From Simiduia litorea (GTDB lineage Bacteria; Pseudomonadota; Gammaproteobacteria; Pseudomonadales; Cellvibrionaceae): a stretch of 64,000 nucleotides of DNA. The position numbers and the translations under genes were made by a program. The notes under the pieces were generated by a model. The model did no database searches, was not told the origin of the DNA, and worked only from the letters and a program-made list of their open reading frames with translations. Location: assembly GCF_042853465.1 (NCBI RefSeq), contig NZ_AP031497.1:3038001-3102000 (forward strand), read 5' to 3'. Of this stretch, positions 36,370 through 44,728 are shown piece after piece (positions within the stretch are counted from its first letter, which is position 1; each line of letters opens with the position of its first letter).

Positions 36370-37518
36370 ATGGCCGGCAACTCACAGCCTAAAACCAAAG
36401 CCGACATTTTACGCGAGCTGCAATCCATCCAACTGCTGCTGGATGAAAACGCGGGCAACGCGGCAGATTCAGATGAGGAATTTCCCGCACTAGACGATGA
36501 CGACATTCCGCTGCTCGATGCGTTTTTAGACGACGACAACGGCAGCGACGACAGCCATCTCGACCGCGACGAACAGCTCGCAGCCAATGCAGAAACACTC
36601 GATGCACTCAATGCGGCCTATGCCGCGCTCACCGGTGAGCTCGAACAACTCACCGGTGACTCGGAGCCAAAAAAGCATGAAAAGACCCCAGAAAAGAAGC
36701 CGGCCCAGCAACCTGTCGCGCAAACAGCACCACGCACAAATGCGCCATCGCACCCTCAACAAGCAAAGCAAGCGCATCAGCTACCGGCGGCTCATGCTAA
36801 ACCGCGCCCACATGAGCCCGAAAATCGAGACCAATTTAGAGAGGCCGAGGCTTTCGGATTCGAACTCGAGCAACAGCTAGAGCAGGAGCAGGAGCCCGTC
36901 GTTCATACCGACCCCTCCGCGCCAGCACCGCTGCCTGGGCAACAGAGCCTATTCGAACCCACCAAGCCCAGCAGTGGCGCTAAGAAAGCCGACAGCGATG
37001 ACAAAGACGGCTACAGACCTGCACCGGTCACCAAGGCCAGCGGTGAAAACCCTTTCCTGCCACAACACATTCGCGAGCGCTTAAGAGGCAACCAGCCGCT
37101 ACCCAAAGGTGAATTCCTGCTGCCCATGACACCGCCGGCCTACATGGACATGGATAATCTAAGCCAGCACTTTAGCGGCGATGGACTCACGCCAAAGCAA
37201 CAAGAAACGCTAGCGGGCATGCAGCAAGAGGCTCAGGCCAAACAACAGGCTCTGGCCAAACAGCAAGCAGCCGATAAGCACCCTCAAGCCGCGGCGACAA
37301 AACCGCAGACCATCGACACAGTTTCAACGCCTGAGCAGGCCACCGAGAAAGACACCAACACTGACAAAGCCAGCAGTAAAACTCCAAAGAAAGTAGCCAA
37401 GCCAGATATCGCCACCGTGATTAACGATGTCATCGAAGAATTCTTGCCGCTCATCGAAGCGCGGCTGCGCAAACGCTTAAGCGAAACCTTAAGCGACGAA
37501 GAGTCAACAGAGCACTGA
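36370..37518 (+). CDS. Acidic, glutamine-rich hypothetical protein between holC and valS
   Basis: 382 residues, not recognised beyond position. The first 80 residues are strongly acidic (EEFPALDDDDIPLLDAFLDDD), the middle is rich in Gln, Pro, Ala and Lys and probably disordered. A predicted helical C-terminus (TVINDVIEEFLPLIEARLRKRLSETL) looks conserved. Genes in this place in Pseudomonas encode similar low-complexity proteins of unknown function. It starts 21 bp after holC and is probably co-transcribed with it. Confidence 0.7.
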   Translation: MAGNSQPKTKADILRELQSIQLLLDENAGNAADSDEEFPALDDDDIPLLDAFLDDDNGSDDSHLDRDEQLAANAETLDALNAAYAALTGELEQLTGDSEPKKHEKTPEKKPAQQPVAQTAPRTNAPSHPQQAKQAHQLPAAHAKPRPHEPENRDQFREAEAFGFELEQQLEQEQEPVVHTDPSAPAPLPGQQSLFEPTKPSSGAKKADSDDKDGYRPAPVTKASGENPFLPQHIRERLRGNQPLPKGEFLLPMTPPAYMDMDNLSQHFSGDGLTPKQQETLAGMQQEAQAKQQALAKQQAADKHPQAAATKPQTIDTVSTPEQATEKDTNTDKASSKTPKKVAKPDIATVINDVIEEFLPLIEARLRKRLSETLSDEESTEH

Positions 37519-37601
37519 CCCATCCGCCCGCTTCGGGTATAATCGCCGCTTTTGCCAGCCCCGCGCACTAACGCGCTGGGGCCTAACGCGTTGAGAGCCC
37601 G

Positions 37602-40367
37602 ATGGACAAGACTTACCAGCCCGCCAGTATCGAAACCCAGTGGTACCAAACATGGGAAACCGAAGGTTATTTTAAGCCCTCCGGTAAAGGCGACCCCTAC
37701 TGCATCATGATTCCGCCGCCGAATGTTACCGGCAGCCTGCACATGGGCCACGGCTTCCAAGAATCCATCATGGACTGCCTCATCCGCTACAACCGCATGA
37801 AGGGTAAAAACACCCTCTGGCAAGTGGGCACAGACCACGCCGGTATCGCCACCCAAATGGTGGTTGAACGCTTATTAGACGCCCAAGGTATTTCCCGGCA
37901 CGACCTCGGCCGCGAGAAATTCTTAGAAAAAGTTTGGGAGTGGAAAGAAGAATCGGGCGGCACCATTACCCGGCAGCTGCGTCGTTTAGGCGCCAGCCCC
38001 GATTGGTCGCGCGAGCGCTTCACCATGGACGACGGCTTCTACAAAGCCGTGCAAGAAGTGTTCATTCAACTCTATAAAGACGGCCTGATTTATCGCGGTA
38101 AGCGTCTCGTAAACTGGGACCCAAAACTGCACACCGCCGTTTCCGATCTCGAAGTGATTAGCGAAGAGGAAAAAGGTTTCCTCTGGCACTTCCGCTACCC
38201 ACTGGCTGACGGCTCTGGCCACATTGTTGTTGCCACCACTCGCCCTGAAACCATGCTCGGCGATAGCGCCGTGGCCGTGCACCCAGAGGACGAGCGCTAC
38301 AAACACTTGGTCGGCAAAATGATCAAGCTGCCGCTAACCGACCGCGAAATTCCCATCATCGCCGATGACTATGTGGATAAAAATTTCGGTACCGGCTGCG
38401 TAAAAATTACCCCCGCACACGATTTTAACGATTACGACATGGGCAAGCGCCACAACCTGCCTATTATCAACATCCTTACCGACGATGCGGATTTAAACCA
38501 AGACGTGCCGGAAAAGTACCGCGGCATGGAACGCTTCTCCGCGCGCAAACAAATTGTTGCCGACTTCGAAGCGCTGGGTTTACTCGAAAAAATTGACGAC
38601 CACGTCTTAAAAGTGCCGCGCGGCGATCGCACCGGCGTGGTAATCGAACCCTACCTCACCGATCAATGGTACGTAAAAACCGCACCCTTGGCCGAGCAAG
38701 CCATTAAAGCGGTGGAAGACGGCGAGATTAAATTCGTACCCCAGCAATACGAGAATATGTACTTCTCTTGGATGCGCGACATTCAAGACTGGTGTATCTC
38801 CCGTCAACTTTGGTGGGGTCATCGCATTCCCGCTTGGTATGACGACGAGGGCAACATCTTCGTTGGCCGCGACGAAGCTGCGGTGCGCGCAGAAAACAAC
38901 CTCGACGCAGATGTAAATCTACGCCAAGACAACGACGTTCTAGACACTTGGTTTAGCTCCGGCCTGTGGACCTTCGGCACCTTGGGCTGGCCCGAGAACA
39001 CTGAAGAGCTTAAAACTTTCCACCCCACCGATGTGCTCGTCACCGGCTTCGATATTATTTTCTTCTGGGTCGCGCGCATGATTATGCTGACCCTGCACTT
39101 CAGAAAAGAAATTCCGTTCCACACTGTGTATGTGCACGGTTTGGTGCGAGATAGCCAAGGCCAGAAGATGTCAAAATCGAAGGGCAACGTGCTAGACCCT
39201 ATCGATTTGATCGACGGGATCGACCTGGAAACCTTAGTGGCCAAGCGCACCGCGGGTATGATGCAACCGCACCTGCGCGAAAAAATTGAAAAGCAAACCC
39301 GCAAAGAATTCCCCGAGGGCATCAACGCCTACGGCACCGATGCCCTGCGCTACACCTATTACTCGCTCGCCTCCACCGGTCGCGATATCAAGTTTGATGT
39401 GGGTCGCATCGAAGGCTTCCGCAACTTCTGCAACAAAATCTGGAACGCCACCAACTATGTGTTGATGAATTGCGAAAACCAAGATTGCGGGCAAGACAAT
39501 TCTACCGACTACGAGTTGTCACTGGCCGACAAATGGATTATCAGCAAGCTACAAATAACTGAAAAAGCCGTTGCCGAAGGCATTGAAACTTACCGCTTAG
39601 ATTTAGCCTCGCAAGCCCTGTACGATTTTATTTGGAACGAATACTGCGCTTGGTATTTAGAATTATCTAAGCCAGTGCTGTGGGACGAAAACGCCAGCCC
39701 AGCGGCGAAAAAAGGTACTCGCCGCACACTGATACGCGTATTGGAAACCACCCTGCGCCTGGCGCACCCAATGATGCCTTTTATCACCGAAGAAATTTGG
39801 CAAAAAGTGAAAACCCTTGCCGGTCAAACCGGCGACACCATCATGCACGCCAGCTTCCCCGTAGCCGTTGACAGCAAAATCGATCAACAAGCCATCGTCG
39901 ATTTGGAGTGGATTCAAAAAGCCGTAGAAAGCGTGCGCAATATTCGCGGCGAAATGAATATTAGCCCCGCTAAAGCCATCCCTCTGTTCGTGAACAAAGC
40001 CGACGCCGAAGAGCAACGCCGCATTAACGACAACCGCGCGTTTTTCACCAAACTCGCTAACCTAGAATCTATCACTTTACTCGATGGCGCCGAAGCACCG
40101 CTATCTGCCACCGCGCTGCTGGGCAAAATGGAACTGCTCGTACCCATGGCAGGCTTAATTGATAAAGATGCGGAAATAGCGCGCCTCGATAAAGAAATCG
40201 ACAAGCTCGATAAAGAAGCGGAACGCATTGAAAACAAACTCGGCAATGCCAAGTTTGTCGACAAGGCCCCGGCGGAAGTCGTGGCCAAAGAGCGCGAGCG
40301 ATTAGCCGAAGTGAAAGAAGCAACTGCTAAAATGCAGGAACAAAAGGCTCGCATTGCGACCCTGTAA
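37602..40367 (+). CDS. valS: Valyl-tRNA synthetase
   Basis: 921 residues. Class I synthetase with the HIGH-type motif GSLHMGHGF (about residues 43-51) and KMSKS in GQKMSKSKGN. It has the editing domain (VVATTRPETMLGD), the DWCISRQLWWGHRIPAWY region and a C-terminal coiled coil (KDAEIARLDKEIDKLDKEAERIENKL) typical of ValS. It charges tRNA-Val. A strong terminator follows. Confidence 0.97.
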   Translation: MDKTYQPASIETQWYQTWETEGYFKPSGKGDPYCIMIPPPNVTGSLHMGHGFQESIMDCLIRYNRMKGKNTLWQVGTDHAGIATQMVVERLLDAQGISRHDLGREKFLEKVWEWKEESGGTITRQLRRLGASPDWSRERFTMDDGFYKAVQEVFIQLYKDGLIYRGKRLVNWDPKLHTAVSDLEVISEEEKGFLWHFRYPLADGSGHIVVATTRPETMLGDSAVAVHPEDERYKHLVGKMIKLPLTDREIPIIADDYVDKNFGTGCVKITPAHDFNDYDMGKRHNLPIINILTDDADLNQDVPEKYRGMERFSARKQIVADFEALGLLEKIDDHVLKVPRGDRTGVVIEPYLTDQWYVKTAPLAEQAIKAVEDGEIKFVPQQYENMYFSWMRDIQDWCISRQLWWGHRIPAWYDDEGNIFVGRDEAAVRAENNLDADVNLRQDNDVLDTWFSSGLWTFGTLGWPENTEELKTFHPTDVLVTGFDIIFFWVARMIMLTLHFRKEIPFHTVYVHGLVRDSQGQKMSKSKGNVLDPIDLIDGIDLETLVAKRTAGMMQPHLREKIEKQTRKEFPEGINAYGTDALRYTYYSLASTGRDIKFDVGRIEGFRNFCNKIWNATNYVLMNCENQDCGQDNSTDYELSLADKWIISKLQITEKAVAEGIETYRLDLASQALYDFIWNEYCAWYLELSKPVLWDENASPAAKKGTRRTLIRVLETTLRLAHPMMPFITEEIWQKVKTLAGQTGDTIMHASFPVAVDSKIDQQAIVDLEWIQKAVESVRNIRGEMNISPAKAIPLFVNKADAEEQRRINDNRAFFTKLANLESITLLDGAEAPLSATALLGKMELLVPMAGLIDKDAEIARLDKEIDKLDKEAERIENKLGNAKFVDKAPAEVVAKERERLAEVKEATAKMQEQKARIATL

Positions 40368-40397
40368 AACCCTAAAACCTTGCGTCTAGCATCCCAT

Positions 40398-40423
40398 AAA
40401 AAGTCCGCAACAGCGGACTTTTT
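40398..40423. terminator. Bidirectional terminator after valS
   Basis: AAAAAGTCCGC-AACA-GCGGACTTTTT is an 11-bp perfect stem with A/T-runs on both sides, so it works both for valS and for anything arriving from the integron cassettes on the other strand. Confidence 0.92.
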
Positions 40424-40433
40424 ATTATTCCAC

Positions 40434-40848
40434 CCAATATTTGGATACCGCGAGTAGCCGTAACGACCAACCAATATAGAATTTGCTAACAGATTAAATG
40501 ACGTTGGCTTGAACTGGCCGAGTAGCCTAATGAGCACTGGCTCGCATAGCCCACATCACGTGGCCGCCATCAATAGTGTTCAGTGGCGGCTCCATTAGTA
40601 ACCGCGCTTGACACGAATCGGCCATCGGCCGTACTTACAATGATAAGATGATCAAATACTGTGTTCTAGACAGTGTTCTTATCCTCTTACCCCAGAGAAA
40701 CAACTATTTTACCTGCCGCTAATTCAAATGGGATGGGCATTCATAACCAACCTTCCCCTCATTATTTGAGCCGCGCCGCAACCGATTAGCGCGAGCACCA
40801 GAATGATCACCGCTGCCTTCTCAATATCAAAACATAGCCTCCGAGAGC
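40434..40848. other. ORF-less, cassette-like segment at the distal end of the integron
   Basis: There is no gene on either strand. A CCGTAAC core-like word at 40458-40464 and the next at 40849-40855 bound a 391-bp unit, in the length range of the other cassettes. This suggests a cassette without an open frame or with a decayed one. The identity of the left boundary is inference. Confidence 0.35.
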
Positions 40849-40907
40849 CGTAACGCTGTTAGCGGTCACGCCAGAACGTTTGATATCGCTTGCCCAAAAC
40901 GTTTACG
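40849..40907 (-). repeat. attC-like site (methyltransferase cassette)
   Basis: Read on the minus strand it runs from the methyltransferase stop (CGTAAACG) to GCGTTACGG. The two ends are partly complementary, with AACGTTTTGGGC facing AACGTTCTGGCG inside. The 12-bp word GAGCCGTAACGC here recurs at the next site (41575-41586). Confidence 0.45.
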
Positions 40908-41535
40908 AGTCAATTTTTCGCGCAACAATAAAAACAGCCATATTATGTAGCCCATGGTGCCATTGCACTTCAATAGCAAATCCGGCGTCTTCAATTTCTC
41001 TCGCCCACTCCGATTCTTTTAGAATAAAGACATCAGGCATCAACCCCAATAGCTTTCCGAGAGGAGCGAACAGCTCAATAAACCGCAGATAAGAATTACT
41101 CATACAAACCGTACTACTCACGAAAATGCCGCCGGGCTTCAGAATTCTGGCAACATCCGCCAAAGTCTCATGCCTGTTCGCTAGTAGGTGAATAACATTT
41201 AACGCCAATACCGCATCTAAACTCGCGGACTCGGCATTGAATTCAATTAACGTTCCTCTTATAAAGTCGATATTTTCTATACCAGCATCTTTAGCTTTAG
41301 CGCGACCAATATCGAGCATGTTTTGGGATATATCTATCGCATGAATATGCTGCACATACGGGGCATGGAAAATAGCTGTAGTGCCCGTGCCGCAACCAAA
41401 CTCCAGAACTCTCATGTCCGGCGTGAAAAATTTCTGAGTCTCAGCGAGCTTTTTCTGATAAGTTCCCTCATCAGAAATTGGACTCTTCGAATACGCTTCC
41501 GCTTTTCTATCCCAAAACCTTTCAGATATATCCAT
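40903..41535 (-). CDS. Class I SAM-dependent methyltransferase (cassette gene)
   Basis: 210 residues. SAM-binding motif I is VLEFGCGTGTTAI; then IHAIDISQNMLDIGRAKA, LDAVLALNVIHLLANR (motif IV area) and ILKPGGIFVSST. The fold is certain; the substrate is unknown. The ATG at 41535 (MDISERFWDRKA) follows AGGAA; an extension to 41619 would read through attC-like sequence and is rejected. The stop codon lies in the attC-like core. It is the distal annotated cassette and oriented away from intI. Confidence 0.85.
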   Translation of the reverse strand: MDISERFWDRKAEAYSKSPISDEGTYQKKLAETQKFFTPDMRVLEFGCGTGTTAIFHAPYVQHIHAIDISQNMLDIGRAKAKDAGIENIDFIRGTLIEFNAESASLDAVLALNVIHLLANRHETLADVARILKPGGIFVSSTVCMSNSYLRFIELFAPLGKLLGLMPDVFILKESEWAREIEDAGFAIEVQWHHGLHNMAVFIVARKIDS

Positions 41536-41577
41536 ATCGATTATTCCTACATAAATGGCAAGGCAATAACGTCTGAG

Positions 41578-41693
41578 CCGTAACGCACCGTTAACAGGCC
41601 AACAAGCTGCTGCTAACATAGTTGACGCAGGAGTAAAAACCCAAGGTATAAGGTCCTTTTTAACAGCTTGCGCAATAACAGCTTAAACCTTAG
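41578..41693 (-). repeat. attC-like site (DUF4386 cassette)
   Basis: This 116-bp imperfect palindrome carries AACAAGCTG facing CAGCTTG and core-like CCGTAAC at 41578-41584. On the minus strand it begins just after the DUF4386 stop and ends GCGTTACGG, before the next gene's ribosome-binding site. The length suits a long attC. Confidence 0.45.
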
Positions 41694-41698
41694 ACAGG

Positions 41699-42406
41699 CT
41701 AATTCTGTTCACGCCAACCACATGCAAGCAACCAAACCATCAGGGCCAGCTCTCCTAGTGCAAGGAGAATTAACCAACCCAAATCAACATCTGGAGCAAA
41801 GTACTTCCCTAAATACATAGCAATATAAGATCCGCCCGCTAGGCCCACAGGCAAACTAAGCCAGTTAGGAACCACCTTAGAACGCCATAACAATATACTG
41901 AGTATCCCTAGGTGAACCCCAAACAAGGTTAGCGCCATCGACTCCATTGATTTAGCTGATGATAAATGGTGAAAAACCATAGCGTGGATTTCCGACTCGC
42001 TAAATGAGTTTGATGTCGACAAACTCACTGCCAAATCGTAGGCCATAATACTTGAACCGAGACCAACAAAAGCAAGCGCCGTGTAAACAAGCCGAGACCA
42101 CGCAACCAGTTGTGAAAGCGCCTTTTGATCTTTACGCAAATACCAAAATAACGCCCATGCGACAATAATATCCATAACATATGTAACAAATAACAAGCAT
42201 GTGCCAATCAGAAATGGCGCGCCATTGGATTGCAAACTATTGACCGTTGCTGCCATGTCACCCTTGATGAGGTTTTGAGGCATAAAATAGAAGTTTGCTA
42301 TAGGTGCAGCGAAAACCATGACAAGCAGGCCAAACCCAGCGATTAATGCAAAGTTTCCTTGCGTTAAGCCCACATCCGAGTTTGGTTTAGAATCATCATC
42401 CATCAA
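41699..42406 (-). CDS. DUF4386 family membrane protein (cassette gene)
   Basis: 235 residues with about six membrane helices: FALIAGFGLLVMVFAAPIANFYF, GAPFLIGTCLLFVTYVMDIIVAWALFWYL, then SRLVYTALAFVGLGSSIMAYD, LTLFGVHLGILSILLWRSK and the C-terminal GWLILLALGELALMVWLL. The pattern is DUF4386-like. Function is unknown. It is a minus-strand cassette gene with no operon partner. Confidence 0.72.
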   Translation of the reverse strand: MMDDDSKPNSDVGLTQGNFALIAGFGLLVMVFAAPIANFYFMPQNLIKGDMAATVNSLQSNGAPFLIGTCLLFVTYVMDIIVAWALFWYLRKDQKALSQLVAWSRLVYTALAFVGLGSSIMAYDLAVSLSTSNSFSESEIHAMVFHHLSSAKSMESMALTLFGVHLGILSILLWRSKVVPNWLSLPVGLAGGSYIAMYLGKYFAPDVDLGWLILLALGELALMVWLLACGWREQN

Positions 42407-42471
42407 GAAATTCCTTAAGCCTATTTAAGAAGAGGCTGGCATATCGGCTTAGAATCAAAACGACTCATTAT

Positions 42472-42567
42472 TTTACGCCGAAAGCATGCGCGGCTACTTA
42501 GTGGATGCGATAGCCGGAACGAAAAAACCGTCGCGTCGACTGCCATTTAAGGCACAATCATTTAACG
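42472..42567 (-). repeat. Degenerate attC-like segment
   Basis: It shares ACGCC(G/C)AAAGCATGC with the site at 42992, next to the R' core position. The other end carries the stop codon of the neighbouring gene (TTTAAC at 42562). The central part does not form a clear stem, so it may be decayed. Confidence 0.35.
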
Positions 42568-42963
42568 CCAAATACTGCCTTTTGCCATTAGGTACTCACT
42601 AACGACGTAACGCCACGGTATTACTAAAGGCGTTAAAATAACGCCCATAGCGCACGCGAAAGTTGTTCCAGCCGTGTATTCATCCATGCTTCCGGTCAAA
42701 TAGGCTGGGAGTGCAAAACCCAATAGCCATAGAGACTTCCAAATCAACTCGAAAATAAGAATTGGCAGTAACTTCAGTGGGTAACGCAGACCAAGTAGCG
42801 CTAAAAGACTAAAACTAACGAGAATAGCACCTACTACCGTGTGAGAATCCGCTGCCTTTCCAATGCTGGAAAATACACCCGGCCATACAGATAAAATAAG
42901 GCCTATACCAATCAATAAGTACATCGCACGAAGCAAATTTAAACGAAAGACACTTACCACCAT
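42562..42963 (-). CDS. Small membrane protein (cassette gene)
   Basis: 133 residues, four hydrophobic segments (RAMYLLIGIGLILSVWPGVF, TVVGAILVSFSLLALLGL, LLPILIFELIWKSLWLLGF, FACAMGVILTPLVIPW). I cannot name a family. It starts with ATG after AGGAG-like AAAGGAGC 9 bases upstream. Cassette position is the main context. Confidence 0.62.
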   Translation of the reverse strand: MVVSVFRLNLLRAMYLLIGIGLILSVWPGVFSSIGKAADSHTVVGAILVSFSLLALLGLRYPLKLLPILIFELIWKSLWLLGFALPAYLTGSMDEYTAGTTFACAMGVILTPLVIPWRYVVSEYLMAKGSIWR

Positions 42964-42991
42964 GAATAAAGCTCCTTTTGTGATACGACAT

Positions 42992-43030
42992 ACCTAACGC
43001 CCAAAGCATGCCGCCCCTGCCCAGTTTAGC
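42992..43030 (-). repeat. Short attC-like site
   Basis: On the minus strand R'' is GCTAAAC (containing the stop TAG of the zinc-ribbon gene) and R' is GTTAGGT, a perfect GTTRRRY. The span is only 39 bp, shorter than the usual minimum of about 57 bp, so the centre may be deleted. Confidence 0.5.
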
Positions 43031-43272
43031 TAATTATTTTTATCAATAATTGTTGGAGATAGTCTCAAGTAAGCAATTGCGCCTAAAAAGGCTAAAAAGC
43101 CTTTTACAGCCAGACCAAAAGGAATGAATGTAAAAACAACAATCATAAATGCGGTCAAAGCCATTGCTGACTTTGGTGATATTAGTATTTTTTCATCACA
43201 ACTTGGACAATTACCGCTGCCCTTAAGAGAGAAGTTCCAGTCCAATTTGTTATCGCAGTTGCAGCAATTCAT
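43030..43272 (-). CDS. Zinc-ribbon membrane protein (cassette gene)
   Basis: 80 residues. An N-terminal zinc-ribbon with two CxxC pairs (CCNCDN, CPSCDE) is followed by two membrane helices (ALTAFMIVVFTFIPFGLAV, GFLAFLGAIAYLRL). Function unknown. The stop codon is within the attC core. The family is not named with confidence. Confidence 0.65.
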   Translation of the reverse strand: MNCCNCDNKLDWNFSLKGSGNCPSCDEKILISPKSAMALTAFMIVVFTFIPFGLAVKGFLAFLGAIAYLRLSPTIIDKNN

Positions 43273-43287
43273 TTAACTTCCTTGATA

Positions 43288-43379
43288 ATTAGCGCCTTTT
43301 AGAATGGGCCGTAGTGTAGGCGCGAAGCGTCGGAACGCAGACCCAGCCGAAGGCGAGCATGGCTAAACTTGATACTAGG
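43288..43379 (-). repeat. attC-like site (lipoprotein cassette)
   Basis: It ends GGCGCTAAT on the minus strand, the same variant core as the next site at 43796. The arms share TTTAG..ATG symmetry around a GC-rich centre of about 90 bp. Confidence 0.5.
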
Positions 43380-43382
43380 CAT

Positions 43383-43793
43383 TTACAAAATCACCTTTTG
43401 CTGGCTCTCTAATGAAAACAAGCCTAATGGGTCTGATTTTTGTTCTTTAAGTTTGACTACGCATATTATTTCAGGGCCACTGATTCTTCCACTCTTGTAT
43501 CCCATAAACTCTGTATAAGTACCGCCAGTGTCGAAACCATGGTATGCAACATCTAACTCTCCGCTTTCGTTAGATGTGTTCCGCCCAACTAGAATTAAAC
43601 TTGCCAACTGCTCTGCGTACTCGTCCTTTTGGGCATCACTTGGACAAATCAGACTCGCACCCTCTACAGCCCCTCCTGAGCGATCAATGATAAGTAGCGT
43701 AAGATTTTTACCTTCTACATATCCATCCCAGGTTGTAACCGAATAGCAACCGCTAATACAAATTGCCAGAGTTAATAAAACTATTAGTCTCAT
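43383..43793 (-). CDS. Putative lipoprotein (cassette gene)
   Basis: 136 residues. Lipoprotein signal MRLIVLLTLAICISGC with lipobox ISGC. The mature part has a beta-rich look (LTLLIIDRSGGAVEGASLICPSDAQ, NESGELDVAYHGFDTGG), perhaps a carboxypeptidase-regulatory-like Ig fold. No known family assigned. Secreted or lipid-anchored products are common in integron cassettes. Confidence 0.65.
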   Translation of the reverse strand: MRLIVLLTLAICISGCYSVTTWDGYVEGKNLTLLIIDRSGGAVEGASLICPSDAQKDEYAEQLASLILVGRNTSNESGELDVAYHGFDTGGTYTEFMGYKSGRISGPEIICVVKLKEQKSDPLGLFSLESQQKVIL

Positions 43794-43795
43794 CG

Positions 43796-43894
43796 GATTA
43801 GCGCCCCGCTAAACGGCAAACGAAACGCAGTGTAGCGAGCTCAGTGGAGGCAGCGCTTTTTGCGGCCGAAACGAGTTTGAGCGGCCTGTTAGAA
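43796..43894 (-). repeat. attC site (DUF6968-like cassette)
   Basis: 99 bp. On the minus strand R'' is TTCTAAC, containing the upstream gene's stop TAA, and R' is GCTAATC (variant). The arms CTAACAGGCCGCTCAAAC and TTAGCGCCCCGCTAAAC are complementary when folded. Typical attC architecture. Confidence 0.7.
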
Positions 43895-44203
43895 GTATTG
43901 ATGAACTTCACTTACTGTTACCTCTTCGTTCTCTCCGAATATGTAGAGTTTGCCGCCACCCTCAACAAAATGAACCAAAATGGATAAGACTAGCTTTTGG
44001 GCCTCCCGAAGAGCTTGCCACGAATCTATACCATGCATTGCTGCTAGATTTTTGTGAATTCCTTCAACTTTTACTGGGCACGCCCATGAATCATATTCTT
44101 CATCTTTGTATGGAACACCAATTGCCACAATGATTTGTGTCTTTTCACCACTTGGCTTTATCGCCTCAAAGCTTCTTTCAGCTATATATTTCATGCTATC
44201 CAT
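43889..44203 (-). CDS. DUF6968-like small protein (cassette gene)
   Basis: 104 residues. The run YIAERSFEAIKPSGEKTQIIVAIG, then WACPVKVEGIHK and AAMHGIDSWQALREAQKLVLSIL, resembles the DUF6968 family, whose function is unknown. The ATG at 44203 or the one at 44194 (MKYIAERS) could be used; neither has a strong ribosome-binding site. The stop codon overlaps the attC R'' word. Confidence 0.65.
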   Translation of the reverse strand: MDSMKYIAERSFEAIKPSGEKTQIIVAIGVPYKDEEYDSWACPVKVEGIHKNLAAMHGIDSWQALREAQKLVLSILVHFVEGGGKLYIFGENEEVTVSEVHQYF

Positions 44204-44211
44204 ACGTTGAC

Positions 44212-44283
44212 TTCTAACGCCCGTAGCACGAGCAAAGTTGGAGCGTAGCGGAAACTTTGTCGCTGTGCCTACGTTTGTTATGT
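44212..44283 (-). repeat. attC site of the first cassette
   Basis: 72 bp and the clearest attC here. On the minus strand R'' is ACATAAC, which includes the TAA stop of the first cassette gene, and R' is GTTAGAA. Between them, CGTAGGCACAGCGACAAAGTTT faces CAACTTTGCTCGTGCTACGGGC as an imperfect palindrome, with extra bases on one side, as attC hairpins require. Confidence 0.85.
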
Positions 44284-44715
44284 TCCACTTTTGGTTGTCG
44301 GTTTGAATTTAAGAATACACTGTTTTTCTTGGGCATCTATACCATAAGTAAAACCAGTGTCTACAGGAAAAAGGGTATCCATATTTATTAGCAAAGATTT
44401 CCCAAAATCAGAAGTGTCGGTGCTAGTTCTTAGAGTAATATAAGGCGGTAACCCATCAGCTTCTGGTTCGTGATACCACGAAGCATCTATGATGATTTTC
44501 TCCTCGCCCTTAAGTACAAACAATTCATGTACACACTTAGGAAAGGTAACTGAGAGCCTGCCAAGACTTAAGGTAAAATCACTTTCATTGAAAGTAGCTG
44601 GTTGATATTTAATTGGAAGACCCAGGAGAATATCGCCATTTCGTTCGATAATTGTGTCTTCATGAGCCGCCAAACTCAGAGGCAGCAGAAAAACTGCAAT
44701 GAACATTTTTCTCAT
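44278..44715 (-). CDS. Exported hypothetical protein (first cassette gene)
   Basis: 145 residues. A signal peptide MRKMFIAVFLLPLSLAA precedes a soluble beta-rich domain (FTLSLGRLSVTFPKCVHELFV, KIIIDASWYHEPEADGLPPY). Two cysteines could form a disulfide. No family recognised. It is nearest to intI, therefore the most recently integrated cassette in the standard model, and its start has AGGG at good spacing. Confidence 0.62.
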   Translation of the reverse strand: MRKMFIAVFLLPLSLAAHEDTIIERNGDILLGLPIKYQPATFNESDFTLSLGRLSVTFPKCVHELFVLKGEEKIIIDASWYHEPEADGLPPYITLRTSTDTSDFGKSLLINMDTLFPVDTGFTYGIDAQEKQCILKFKPTTKSGT

Positions 44716-44728
44716 AGATACCCTAGAA

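Noticed and set aside
40434..40902. Possible gene beside valS
   Set aside because: No open frame of useful length on either strand; treated as a cassette-like unit without a gene.
41536..41619. N-terminal extension of the cassette methyltransferase
   Set aside because: It reads through the attC-like palindrome; the internal ATG at 41535 has AGGAA and gives a normal methyltransferase start.
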